Shown here: piece by piece, positions 1 through 6,344 of the stretch
How the letters are laid out: every line of letters starts with the position of its first letter
How positions within the stretch are numbered: the stretch's first letter is position 1
Assembly (NCBI GenBank): GCA_964348185.1
Contig: CAYGBW010000175.1
Coordinates: forward strand, 1-12,328
Source of the DNA: CAYGBW01 sp964348185
GTDB taxonomy: Bacteria; Desulfobacterota; BSN033; WVXP01
Direction: 5' to 3'
DNA: 12,328 bases
Notes under the pieces: model-generated
What the model saw: only the letters and a program-made list of their open reading frames with translations
Told to the model about the DNA's origin: nothing
The model's database searches: none
Made by a program: the position numbers and the translations under genes

Positions 1-57
1 GGTTTTCAGGACACCGCGCGATCGTGTAATTTATTCAAGTTATTATTAAAGCACCAC

Positions 58-90
58 ACTGGCCCTTATCCAGTTCTCGAGGGGGCCAGT
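58..90. terminator. Inverted repeat after the HEAT-repeat gene, possible terminator
   Basis: The 8-base arms ACTGGCCC (58-65) and GGGCCAGT (83-90) are perfectly complementary around a 17-base loop. The hairpin lies about 50 bases past the stop codon of the minus-strand HEAT-repeat gene, where a transcript would need to end. On the minus strand it is followed by an AT-rich stretch (57-25) that has no clean run of T, so intrinsic termination is only possible. The right arm also starts the CCAG repeat at 86-110. Confidence 0.35.
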
Positions 91-113
91 ATCCAGAACC
101 CAGCGTCCAGAAA
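86..113. repeat. CCAGNNN 7-base tandem repeat, four copies
   Basis: CCAG recurs at 86, 93, 100 and 107, exactly every seven bases, giving the units CCAGTAT, CCAGAAC, CCAGCGT and CCAGAAA. A further CCAG at 70 is out of register. The repeat lies entirely in the non-coding stretch after the HEAT-repeat gene. Similar 7-base-period sequences occur in two other gaps of this window. Confidence 0.6.
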
Positions 114-139
114 AGGGCAGAGAGATTGCGAAGGGCGAA

Positions 140-2422
140 CTAGACGGATGCCCTCTGTTCGGAGGTTGTTAGGTTGCGAAGAGCCCTTTGTGCCGCTTGG
201 CGCACGGCCGCATGGCTGTCCTTTTGAATAACAGTCTGAAAAACCCCTTCCAATTCGGGGGATTCGAAAGCACCCAGGGCCTCAACCACGCTTTTTCGGA
301 TCCCCTCGTCCTCTTTTCTAAAAAAGCCTCTGCTCCTCATCAGATCGAGCAGGGCAGGGATAGCTCGGACGTCACCGATTCGTCCGAGAACCTCGATTGC
401 GGTTTGCCGCAGCATCTCAGATTTCTGACCTTTTATCTTCTTTTTTTCGAGAAAGGGGAGGAGGTGGGGCACTGCCATCTTATCACCGACCTCTCCCAAT
501 GTTCTTAAGACGAGCAGCCGAATCTCTTCATCTTTGTCGCCCAACAGTTCGCAAAGGACCCGGACGGCACCTCTGCTCTTCAGCTTCCCAAGGGTTTTTA
601 TGGCTTCCTTCCGCACCCGGATATCGTCATGATAAACGGAACTGGTCATAAGCTGTGGCGAAATCGTCTTATCTCCGATTTCACCGAGGACTTGGAGGGC
701 GGTCTGGACCACGTACCACCTCTTGTCAGCCAACCGGTTTACGATCTCTCCGATGACTTCAGGTCCCATAGACCTCACAACCCCGAACAACCGTCTTCGA
801 GTCTCCTGGTTTTCCTCTCTCTCAAGGGCGAAGAGAACCGATTCGAGCACAGATTTACCGAAAAGCTTTAGAAGGACTAATCCCTCCTTCTGCTGAGTCT
901 CCTCTTCTCCTCCGATGGCGGCAATTACCTGGTCAGCAACATCTTGAGAAACCAGAGAGTCGGAACGGTTCATCAATTGTTCGAGATAGCCGAGCTTGGA
1001 AAGGGTGAGAATGCCCCTCGCTGCGGTATTGAAGTGGCTCTTCAGGATTTCCTTTTTCAGAATGACGGCCGTAGAGACCAGAATCGACTCTTTCACCCTC
1101 TCCTCGGGCTCTTTTCTCAACCGGGCAATCAGGCTCTGACAGAAAAACAGACCCACATCTTTGAATTTGCCAGAATCCTCAACAATTCCTTGATATTCAG
1201 GCAAGTAGCCTGCCGCTATGACTCTGACCTCAGGATCGTCGGCTTTCAGCGCTGCCAGGAGGGCTTTCAGGAGGCTCTTTATTGTCCCTCCATGTTTCTC
1301 TCCAGCCAGGTCCGGACCGAGTTGCTTGACTCGATCCATGTCCCTTTTACTCAATTGAGCTTTCGAGGCGAGGTGATTAACCTTCTGATTGAGGGCGTAC
1401 GTATCCCAAAGAATCTCGTCCCTCAGGCTTTTCCACCCCTCCTTTTCCATTCCGACTTTCATCAGTTCCCGACCCAGGTCTGGAGCGATCTTCTCCCTGC
1501 GCTCCAGGGCGGGGACCACCCGGGTTGCTACCCGGGCCAGTGCTTCCGGTGACCGGAGCCCTCCCTGGTATACATTGCAAATCAGACGGATCACTTCTTC
1601 ATCCTTAAACTCCGCGACAAGGGAGTCGATCCGATCCTGAGGATAATCCTCCTGAGTCGCCCTGGACCGGTAGAGGTCTGCCTGAGCTTCCGGATTCAAG
1701 GAGAGAATAACCTGGGTCATGGCGTTCGCGTACTTTTCCCATCCCCCTGGCTGGGCTTCCAAGAACCGACCCATCCGCCCCACGCTCCGGTTGGCCGCCC
1801 TGGCCAATTCCTCCTCTCCCTCGCCCTTCTCCCTCATTCCCGCCAAACCCGCATTGATCATGGCACCGACCTCGCCCGGGCCATTCTCCATAAGGGAAAG
1901 GAATTCCTTCTGATCCCCCCGAACAAGAGACATCTTTCCCATCAGGAAGACGGAAAGGACGGCTTCCTCCAATCCCTCCCCCCCCTCTGAGGATTGGCCT
2001 ATTTTCCCGTACTTGACCTCATTGGCAATCACATGAGTGATGCCGTGATCCTCGAAGCGTTTTTGGACTCCCCCTTGGGCCATCAAGTGATCCGGGTCGT
2101 CCTTCAAGCAGGTAATAAACGCCTTGAATTCCTCTTGAGAGATGTCACGATAAAAGACCAGGCTTTCGATATTTCGAGCGTGTAGTTCCTCGGCAAACTT
2201 TACGATGAGCGTGTCGGACTCCTCCAGAGGTGATTCATCGACCATGAGGGTGTTCTCGACTATTCCGAGGGCGAGTTCACCTTTTTGGTCGAGAAGCGCT
2301 TTCAGGGCATCGTAGGACTTTTGAAACGACGCAGCAGCAGTGGGGTGGTCAGCAGCATAAACCTTCATGTTTCTCAATGAGACATTAAGCTGACGGATCA
2401 TGTCGCGGACGAGGGTTTTCAT
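140..2422 (-). CDS. HEAT-repeat protein with conserved N-terminal domain, function unknown
   Basis: This is a 760-residue protein with no signal peptide or obvious membrane segment, so probably cytoplasmic. Residues about 1-135 form a domain with the pattern RNMKVYAADHP (18-26), LALGIVENTLMVDESPLEE (50-68), FAEELHARNIESLVFY (76-91) and ISQEEFKAFITCL (94-106). I recall this module at the N-terminus of other deltaproteobacterial HEAT or HD-domain proteins. The middle (about 140-370) is helical and unassigned. Residues about 375-455 and 505-755 hold alpha-helical HEAT-type repeats, with signatures such as VVQTALQVLGEIGD (571-584), VLRTLGEVGDKMAVPHLL (638-655) and AIEVLGRIGDVRAIPALLDL (675-694). 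HEAT arrays usually act as protein-binding scaffolds; the partner is unknown. The ATG at 2422 has AAGGA about nine bases upstream, and the stop is TAG. The gene stands alone, divergent from ilvD, with a possible sigma-54 site at 2472-2487. No enzyme motif is visible. Confidence 0.85.
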   Translation of the reverse strand: MKTLVRDMIRQLNVSLRNMKVYAADHPTAAASFQKSYDALKALLDQKGELALGIVENTLMVDESPLEESDTLIVKFAEELHARNIESLVFYRDISQEEFKAFITCLKDDPDHLMAQGGVQKRFEDHGITHVIANEVKYGKIGQSSEGGEGLEEAVLSVFLMGKMSLVRGDQKEFLSLMENGPGEVGAMINAGLAGMREKGEGEEELARAANRSVGRMGRFLEAQPGGWEKYANAMTQVILSLNPEAQADLYRSRATQEDYPQDRIDSLVAEFKDEEVIRLICNVYQGGLRSPEALARVATRVVPALERREKIAPDLGRELMKVGMEKEGWKSLRDEILWDTYALNQKVNHLASKAQLSKRDMDRVKQLGPDLAGEKHGGTIKSLLKALLAALKADDPEVRVIAAGYLPEYQGIVEDSGKFKDVGLFFCQSLIARLRKEPEERVKESILVSTAVILKKEILKSHFNTAARGILTLSKLGYLEQLMNRSDSLVSQDVADQVIAAIGGEEETQQKEGLVLLKLFGKSVLESVLFALEREENQETRRRLFGVVRSMGPEVIGEIVNRLADKRWYVVQTALQVLGEIGDKTISPQLMTSSVYHDDIRVRKEAIKTLGKLKSRGAVRVLCELLGDKDEEIRLLVLRTLGEVGDKMAVPHLLPFLEKKKIKGQKSEMLRQTAIEVLGRIGDVRAIPALLDLMRSRGFFRKEDEGIRKSVVEALGAFESPELEGVFQTVIQKDSHAAVRQAAQRALRNLTTSEQRASV

Positions 2423-2913
2423 GGGAAACTATCCTTATTCCCACGGGAAAGGCATTGGCTACGGGCAAATATGCACATTCTATGCCAAACTGGGCGCCTC
2501 TGTATGGGCGGGATCGCGTTGTCTTATGTCCTTCCTGAGGGGAAAGAAAACAGGTTTCAAATCGATTCTCTAATTCACGAGTTGTCCCCAAATCAAGGGA
2601 CTCTCAATTTCGAAGCCTCTTTAATCCCTTGAATTTCAATAGCTCTTTCAGACTACACCGTGTCATGGGGGTGTCCCTTCTTGTCCCGCTGCGGCCGATA
2701 AAAACCCCCACCCTGTCAGGGGCGTAGGATGCCGTGTGACACCCGAGCGATCAGCTCCCCCCTTTGGCAGTGGGTGGGCGTGGAAATAATGATCGATCCC
2801 TTCATATAGCTTTCGAAATAACTCGACGCAAAGAATCGATTGACTTTTTTCACAGAGGTGTTAAGTTCTCTCAAATTCGAGCCAAAACAAGACATTCGAA
2901 GGGAAGAAGAACG
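2423..2913. other. Divergent intergenic region between the HEAT-repeat gene and ilvD
   Basis: These 491 bases separate two divergent start codons and should hold both promoters. I see no credible gene. On the HEAT side there is a possible sigma-54 site (2472-2487). An 8-base inverted repeat, TCAAGGGA (2593-2600) with TCCCTTGA (2625-2632), sits mid-gap around a 24-base loop. On the ilvD side TTGACT (2840-2845) is a fair -35 box but no good -10 stands at 16-18 bases (best TTAAGT or TAAGTT at 2861-2867), so the ilvD promoter is unresolved. No T-box motif and no leader peptide rich in branched-chain codons was recognised. Confidence 0.5.
2472..2487 (-). promoter_or_regulatory. Possible sigma-54 (-24/-12) promoter for the HEAT-repeat gene
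   Basis: The minus strand reads TGGCATAGAATGTGCA, against the RpoN consensus TGGCACGNNNNTTGCA. The GG and GC dinucleotides are intact with exactly ten bases between them, and nine of the twelve specified positions match. Transcription would start near 2461, about 39 bases before the ATG. The same stretch holds TAGAAT, a good sigma-70 -10 box, but with no -35 box at 17-18 bases. An RpoN site would imply an enhancer-binding activator; none is encoded in the window. Confidence 0.35.
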
Positions 2914-4575
2914 ATGCGTTCCGATATCATGAAAAAGGGGTTGGGACGTTCACCCCATCGATCTCTCTTCAAAGCCATGGGATACACCGATGAGGAAATG
3001 GACCGATTCATTATTGGTATTGCCAATTCCGCCAATGAGCTGATACCCGGCCACGTTCACCTGGATCGTGTGGTTGAGGCGGCCAAGGCAGGAGTTCGAA
3101 TGGCCGGTGGAACTCCGATGGAGTTCTCTACAATAGGGGTGTGCGACGGGATAGCCATGGGCCATGAGGGAATGAAGTATTCTCTGGCCTCCAGAGAGTT
3201 GATTGCCGACTCTGTTGAAATCGTTGCATCGGCCTATCCCTTTGACGGTCTCATTCTGGTCCCCAATTGCGACAAGGTGATTCCGGGGATGATGATGTCC
3301 ATGGCAAGACTCAACATTCCCGCCCTCATTCTCAGTGGAGGGCCCATGCTCACAGGTCATTGGCAGAACTGCGATGTCGATCTCATCACGGTTTTTGAAG
3401 GCATTGGAAAAGTCAGCTCCGGGCAGATGAGCGAACAGGAACTCTATGAGCTTGAGAACCAGGCCTGTCCCGGACCGGGCTGCTGTAGCGGAATGTTTAC
3501 CGCCAACACAATGAACGCATTGTCTGAAGCCCTGGGAATCGCGCTGAGAAACAACGGGACGGCCCCTGCCGTGTCGGCCGAGAGGATCAGGCTTGCAAAG
3601 CAAGCGGGAATTCAGGTCGTTGAACTCGTGAGTAAAGGAATTCGGCCCTTGGATATACTGACGGAGAAGGCCTTTGAGAATGCCATTGCAGTCGATATGG
3701 CCCTGGGAGGATCGACGAATACAGCCCTTCACCTCCCGGCCATTGCCCACGAGGGGAGAATAAAGATCGACTTGAAAAGGTTTAACGATTTCAGCGAAAA
3801 AACTCCCCAAATCTGCTCAATGTCGCCCGCAGGCCCCCACCACATGGAAGACCTCCATCGGGCCGGAGGCATTTACGCTGTGATGAAAGAGCTGTCGGCT
3901 CGTGGACTGATCCATCTCGATGCCCTGACGCTCACTGGGAAAAAGGTGGAGGACAATATCGCGGAAATCGGGATCCTTGACCATGAGGTTATCCACTATG
4001 CAAGCTATCCCTATCGGCCCAGGGGGGGGTTAGTCGCCCTTTTCGGAAATCTGGCCCCTGACGGGGCCGTTGTGAAGCAGGCCGCAGTCGCGACGGAAAT
4101 CATGTCCCACCGAGGCCCTGCCAGGGTTTTCGATTCTGAAGAGGCCGCGTTGGAGAGTATTCGAGGGCGAAACGTAAAAAAGGGTGATGTGATGGTTATC
4201 CGTTACGAAGGACCCAAAGGGGGCCCCGGTATGAGGGAAATGCTGGCTCCCACGGCTGCCATCGCTGGGCTGGGCCTAGACAGGGACGTCGCCCTTCTGA
4301 CGGATGGTCGATTCTCAGGGGGCACGCGGGGTGCCTGCGTCGGCCATATATCCCCAGAGGCAGCAGAAGGGGGACCCATCGCGCTCGTTGAAGAGGGAGA
4401 CACGATCGAGATCGACATCCCAGAGAAGAGGATCTCCCTGGAAGTTGAGGGAAAAACCCTTAAGGAACGGGCGAAAAACTGGAGACAACCCCCTTCCAGG
4501 ATCCAGAAGGGCTACTTACGCCGGTATGCGAAGCTTGTTACCTCGGGAGCCACAGGAGCTGTTTTGAAGGATTAG
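2914..4575 (+). CDS. ilvD: Dihydroxy-acid dehydratase
   Basis: IlvD removes water from 2,3-dihydroxy-isovalerate and 2,3-dihydroxy-3-methylvalerate to give the 2-keto acids for valine, leucine and isoleucine. The 553-residue protein matches the short bacterial/archaeal IlvD form. Visible motifs are GVCDGIAMGHEGMKYSL (75-91), NCDKVIPGMMM (118-128; Cys119 as cluster ligand, Lys121 as the Mg-binding carbamylated lysine), CPGPGCCSGMFTANTMN (185-201), GGSTNTALHLPAIAHE (265-280) and DGRFSGGTRGACVGHISPEA (464-483; Ser468 as the presumed catalytic base). Where [2Fe-2S] dehydratases have Cys, this protein has Gly46 (ELIPGHVHL), as in the oxygen-sensitive E. coli [4Fe-4S] enzyme. The ATG at 2914 is chosen because the family starts at MRSD-like sequence and GGGAAGAAG stands just upstream. 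The frame stays open back to a TTG at 2764, but that 50-residue extension looks non-homologous. No other ilv or leu gene is adjacent. Confidence 0.97.
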   Translation: MRSDIMKKGLGRSPHRSLFKAMGYTDEEMDRFIIGIANSANELIPGHVHLDRVVEAAKAGVRMAGGTPMEFSTIGVCDGIAMGHEGMKYSLASRELIADSVEIVASAYPFDGLILVPNCDKVIPGMMMSMARLNIPALILSGGPMLTGHWQNCDVDLITVFEGIGKVSSGQMSEQELYELENQACPGPGCCSGMFTANTMNALSEALGIALRNNGTAPAVSAERIRLAKQAGIQVVELVSKGIRPLDILTEKAFENAIAVDMALGGSTNTALHLPAIAHEGRIKIDLKRFNDFSEKTPQICSMSPAGPHHMEDLHRAGGIYAVMKELSARGLIHLDALTLTGKKVEDNIAEIGILDHEVIHYASYPYRPRGGLVALFGNLAPDGAVVKQAAVATEIMSHRGPARVFDSEEAALESIRGRNVKKGDVMVIRYEGPKGGPGMREMLAPTAAIAGLGLDRDVALLTDGRFSGGTRGACVGHISPEAAEGGPIALVEEGDTIEIDIPEKRISLEVEGKTLKERAKNWRQPPSRIQKGYLRRYAKLVTSGATGAVLKD

Positions 4576-4595
4576 GAACAATTCCAACAGTTGGC

Positions 4596-4630
4596 AGGAA
4601 TCGGGGCTCAGGGATCGGCGGTCAGGCCTT
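4596..4630. repeat. 7-base-period degenerate repeat (RGGNNTC), left array of the ilvD-rpoZ gap
   Basis: Consecutive units are AGGAATC, GGGGCTC, AGGGATC, GGCGGTC and AGGCCTT, each seven bases, starting 21 bases after the ilvD stop codon. The first four fit RGGNNTC. The array is non-coding. Bases 4609-4626 are an imperfect inverted copy of part of the array at 4745-4779. Confidence 0.55.
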
Positions 4631-4744
4631 CTAATCTTTGGACTACAGTGGCCCGGTGAGTATCCACCGCACTTCCAGATCTCCATAGCTGCTAAGCTGA
4701 ATAATTCCGCCTCATCCCTTTGAACGGCTAATTTCGCTTTTTTC

Positions 4745-4779
4745 GATCCCTGTCCCCCGATCCCTGGGAACTGTCATCT
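4745..4779. repeat. 7-base-period degenerate repeat, right array in inverse orientation
   Basis: Consecutive units are GATCCCT, GTCCCCC, GATCCCT, GGGAACT and GTCATCT; a related GACCCCT follows at 4791-4797. Read on the other strand, GATCCCT is AGGGATC, the unit of the left array. CCTGTCCCCCGATCCCTG (4749-4766) pairs with CAGGGATCGGCGGTCAGG (4609-4626) at 16 of 18 positions, with 122 bases between. The pair sits between the convergent ends of ilvD and rpoZ and could fold in either transcript. No hairpin followed by a T-run was found, so termination is not shown. Confidence 0.55.
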
Positions 4780-4848
4780 TTGCTTTCCCTGACCCCTGGA
4801 AACCGTTACGCTGAATGAGAGATACTCAGAGAATACCGCGTTCCTTGG

Positions 4849-5121
4849 CTATCCTTCACTACTCTTCTCACCTTCTTTGCCCTCGCTGTCCAAGGGTGTT
4901 ATCGATTCTGGAGAAGGCTCCGTCTCCTCGGTCTCGGGCTCAACAAAGTAGACCTTTCCCTCGGCGACTTCCCTCAGGGACGTGACAATCTCTCTATTGT
5001 CAGTCTCCACAACCGATTTTGCACCACTGAGAAGCGTCTTTGCCCGGCCGGCTGCCAAAATGACCAAGCCAAACCGACTTTCCACCTTCTTGAGGCAATC
5101 CTCAACGGTTATCCTCGCCAT
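4849..5121 (-). CDS. rpoZ: DNA-directed RNA polymerase omega subunit
   Basis: Omega helps beta-prime fold and assemble into RNA polymerase and, in many proteobacteria, forms part of a ppGpp site. The 90-residue protein opens [20 protein letters not shown], matching the family start [31 protein letters not shown] (24-34) and the conserved [11 protein letters not shown] segment (about 47-57) follow, then an acidic low-complexity tail of about 30 residues that is normally variable. The ATG at 5121 is chosen because GGAGGT stands seven bases upstream and homology begins there. An in-frame ATG at 5190 would add 23 residues encoded by low-complexity intergenic sequence. It follows gmk by 90 bases and ends the nine-gene run. 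The gmk-rpoZ order is conserved widely, including Bacillus and E. coli. Confidence 0.95.
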   Translation of the reverse strand: [90 protein letters not shown]

Positions 5122-5146
5122 GGTCCTACCTCCATCGACTCCTGCG

Positions 5147-5167
5147 ATATTCTGGATCTTGAATTTC
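5147..5167. repeat. Short 7-base-period sequence in the gmk-rpoZ gap
   Basis: On the minus strand GAAATTC, AAGATCC and AGAATAT follow one another in steps of seven bases and fit a loose RARATYC pattern (the third imperfectly). With only three units this is weak alone. It lies in the 90-base gap upstream of rpoZ and explains the low-complexity peptide (SKFKIQN) that an upstream rpoZ start would produce. Confidence 0.3.
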
Positions 5168-5211
5168 GACTGATGCCCGTCCTTCTTCATGAGGTCGGGC
5201 CTTAGACAGGA

Positions 5212-5817
5212 CTAGCATCTTCCATCATCCTCCTGCTGATGTAACACCCTAGTGCGTTTGCATTTTTCGGCAATAAAAATCGCTTTGATCCTCTCCACCG
5301 CCGTCTCGATCTGATCATTGACAACCACATAGTCGTAGTTGTCGATTTTTTCGATCTCCTTTGAGCCATCCCGCAGACGGAGATTTATCATTTCCTGGCT
5401 TTCTGATCCTCTTCGCGTCAACCGTTCTTTCAAATCCCCGATTCCCGGGGGCAGAATAAAAATGAAGACTCCATTCGGGTACCTTTCCTGAACCTGCTCA
5501 GCTCCACGGGTATCAATATCGAGAATCACATCAACATTCCGAGCCAAACATTCGTTCAGAAAAACACTGGACGTCCCATAGTAGTTCCCGAGCACCTCCG
5601 TCCATTCGGCAAACTCCCCTCGCTCAATCATTTCTTGGAACTTCTCACGGGACACGAAGTGATAATCCACCTTCTCCCTTTCACCACGGCGAGGAGCTCT
5701 TGTGGTGTAGGACACAGAGAATTTCATCTGGGGAAACTCCCCCATGATCCTTTTAAGGAGCGTCGTCTTCCCTGTCCCCGAAGGCGCAGAGATGACAAAG
5801 AAGATTCCTCCAGTCAT
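5212..5817 (-). CDS. gmk: Guanylate kinase
   Basis: This cytoplasmic enzyme phosphorylates GMP to GDP with ATP, in GTP/dGTP synthesis and salvage. The 201-residue length is normal. The P-loop is SAPSGTGKTTL (10-20). The GMP-binding segment includes SVSYTTRAPRRGE (34-46), DYHFVS (51-56), EFAEWTEV (68-75) and NYYGTS (78-83). DIDTRGAEQV (100-109) gives the conserved acidic residue, and ERLTRRGSESQEMINLRL (131-148) is the lid and RG.ES..I..RL region. The ATG at 5817 has AAAGGAT about nine bases upstream and lies only six bases after the remA stop, so the two genes are surely co-transcribed and probably translationally coupled. Nothing is missing from the family pattern. Confidence 0.97.
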   Translation of the reverse strand: MTGGIFFVISAPSGTGKTTLLKRIMGEFPQMKFSVSYTTRAPRRGEREKVDYHFVSREKFQEMIERGEFAEWTEVLGNYYGTSSVFLNECLARNVDVILDIDTRGAEQVQERYPNGVFIFILPPGIGDLKERLTRRGSESQEMINLRLRDGSKEIEKIDNYDYVVVNDQIETAVERIKAIFIAEKCKRTRVLHQQEDDGRC

Positions 5818-5823
5818 GGTCCG

Positions 5824-6087
5824 CTATCCTTTGGTCGGTAGCTTCTCATCGGAGATGAATCGTTGGGTGACCGTCTCCGCCTGGACCGCAGAAAGAATAA
5901 CGTGATCACTATCGGTAATCACGATAGATCGTGTTCTCCGGCCCTGGGTAGCATCGATTAACTTACCCGCATCTTTGGCCCCCTCCTTCAACCGTTTCAT
6001 GGGAGCTGAGCTCGGGCTCACAATGGCTACCACCCTGGATGCCACGACGATGTTTCCAAAACCTACATTCAGGAGCTTGAGTGTCAT
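5824..6087 (-). CDS. remA: RemA-family (DUF370) DNA-binding regulator
   Basis: In Bacillus subtilis RemA is a ring-forming DNA-binding protein that activates biofilm matrix and osmoprotection genes; its role in Gram-negative bacteria is not established. The 87-residue protein is nearly canonical throughout: MTLKLLNVGFGNIVVASRVV (1-20), AIVSPSSAPMKRL (21-33), LIDATQGRRTRSIVITDSDH (43-62) and VILSAVQAETVTQR (63-76). Arg18, Arg50 and Arg51, which I recall as DNA-contacting in Bacillus RemA, are all present. The ATG at 6087 is chosen because the family starts at MTLK and AGGGAGGT lies five bases upstream. A ten-residue longer start at 6117 (MVLGSSGRYD) lacks both. The gene sits between yicC and gmk, the same order as in Bacillus. 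It may have its own promoter (6151-6182). Confidence 0.92.
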   Translation of the reverse strand: MTLKLLNVGFGNIVVASRVVAIVSPSSAPMKRLKEGAKDAGKLIDATQGRRTRSIVITDSDHVILSAVQAETVTQRFISDEKLPTKG

Positions 6088-6150
6088 ATCGTACCTCCCT
6101 GAAGAACCCAAGACCATGAGATTTCAAAATTCCGAGGATGATTCCGCGAC

Positions 6151-6182
6151 ATCCTACGCTGAAAGATTCTCGATTTTGTCAA
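6151..6182 (-). promoter_or_regulatory. Possible sigma-70 promoter for remA-gmk-rpoZ
   Basis: In the 257-base gap after yicC, the minus strand carries a perfect TTGACA at 6177-6182 and TAGGAT (four of six matches to TATAAT) at 6151-6156. The 20-base spacer is longer than the usual 16-18, so this is a candidate only. Its placement, about 60 bases before the remA ATG, suits a promoter that lets remA-gmk-rpoZ be expressed apart from yicC. Confidence 0.3.
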
Positions 6183-6344
6183 CGCGTCTCCACTAAAAGA
6201 TGTCCTCACAGCGACCTTTACAGAATTCCTGGAGACCCCTCCTGGGGAGAGTCAAGAACTCGGTTTACCGCGGGGAAGGCGCCTTTTTCAGTAGCACCTA
6301 ACCCTCTATCGTCACCAATTCTATCGCATTTTTCAAATATGCCT

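Noticed and set aside
944..1552. 202-residue plus-strand open frame opposite the HEAT-repeat gene
   Set aside because: Antisense shadow of a convincing gene; no recognisable family or motif.
2765..2780. Second sigma-54-like site (TGGCAGTGGGTGGGCG) before ilvD
   Set aside because: GG and GC spacing fits, but most other consensus positions fail and it lies about 135 bases from the start; likely chance in G-rich sequence.
2764..2913. 50-residue N-terminal extension of IlvD from a TTG at 2764
   Set aside because: The family begins at MRSD-like sequence (2914) with a ribosome-binding site just upstream; the extension looks like translated promoter DNA.
2423..2913. T-box or attenuator leader for ilvD
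   Set aside because: No T-box consensus, no leader peptide rich in Ile/Leu/Val codons, and no terminator hairpin with T-run.
2950..3810. 286-residue minus-strand open frame opposite ilvD
   Set aside because: Antisense shadow; ilvD is certain and the frame has no family signature.
5122..5190. Longer omega subunit starting at 5190
   Set aside because: Extension is low-complexity intergenic sequence; the start at 5121 has GGAGGT upstream and matches the family N-terminus.
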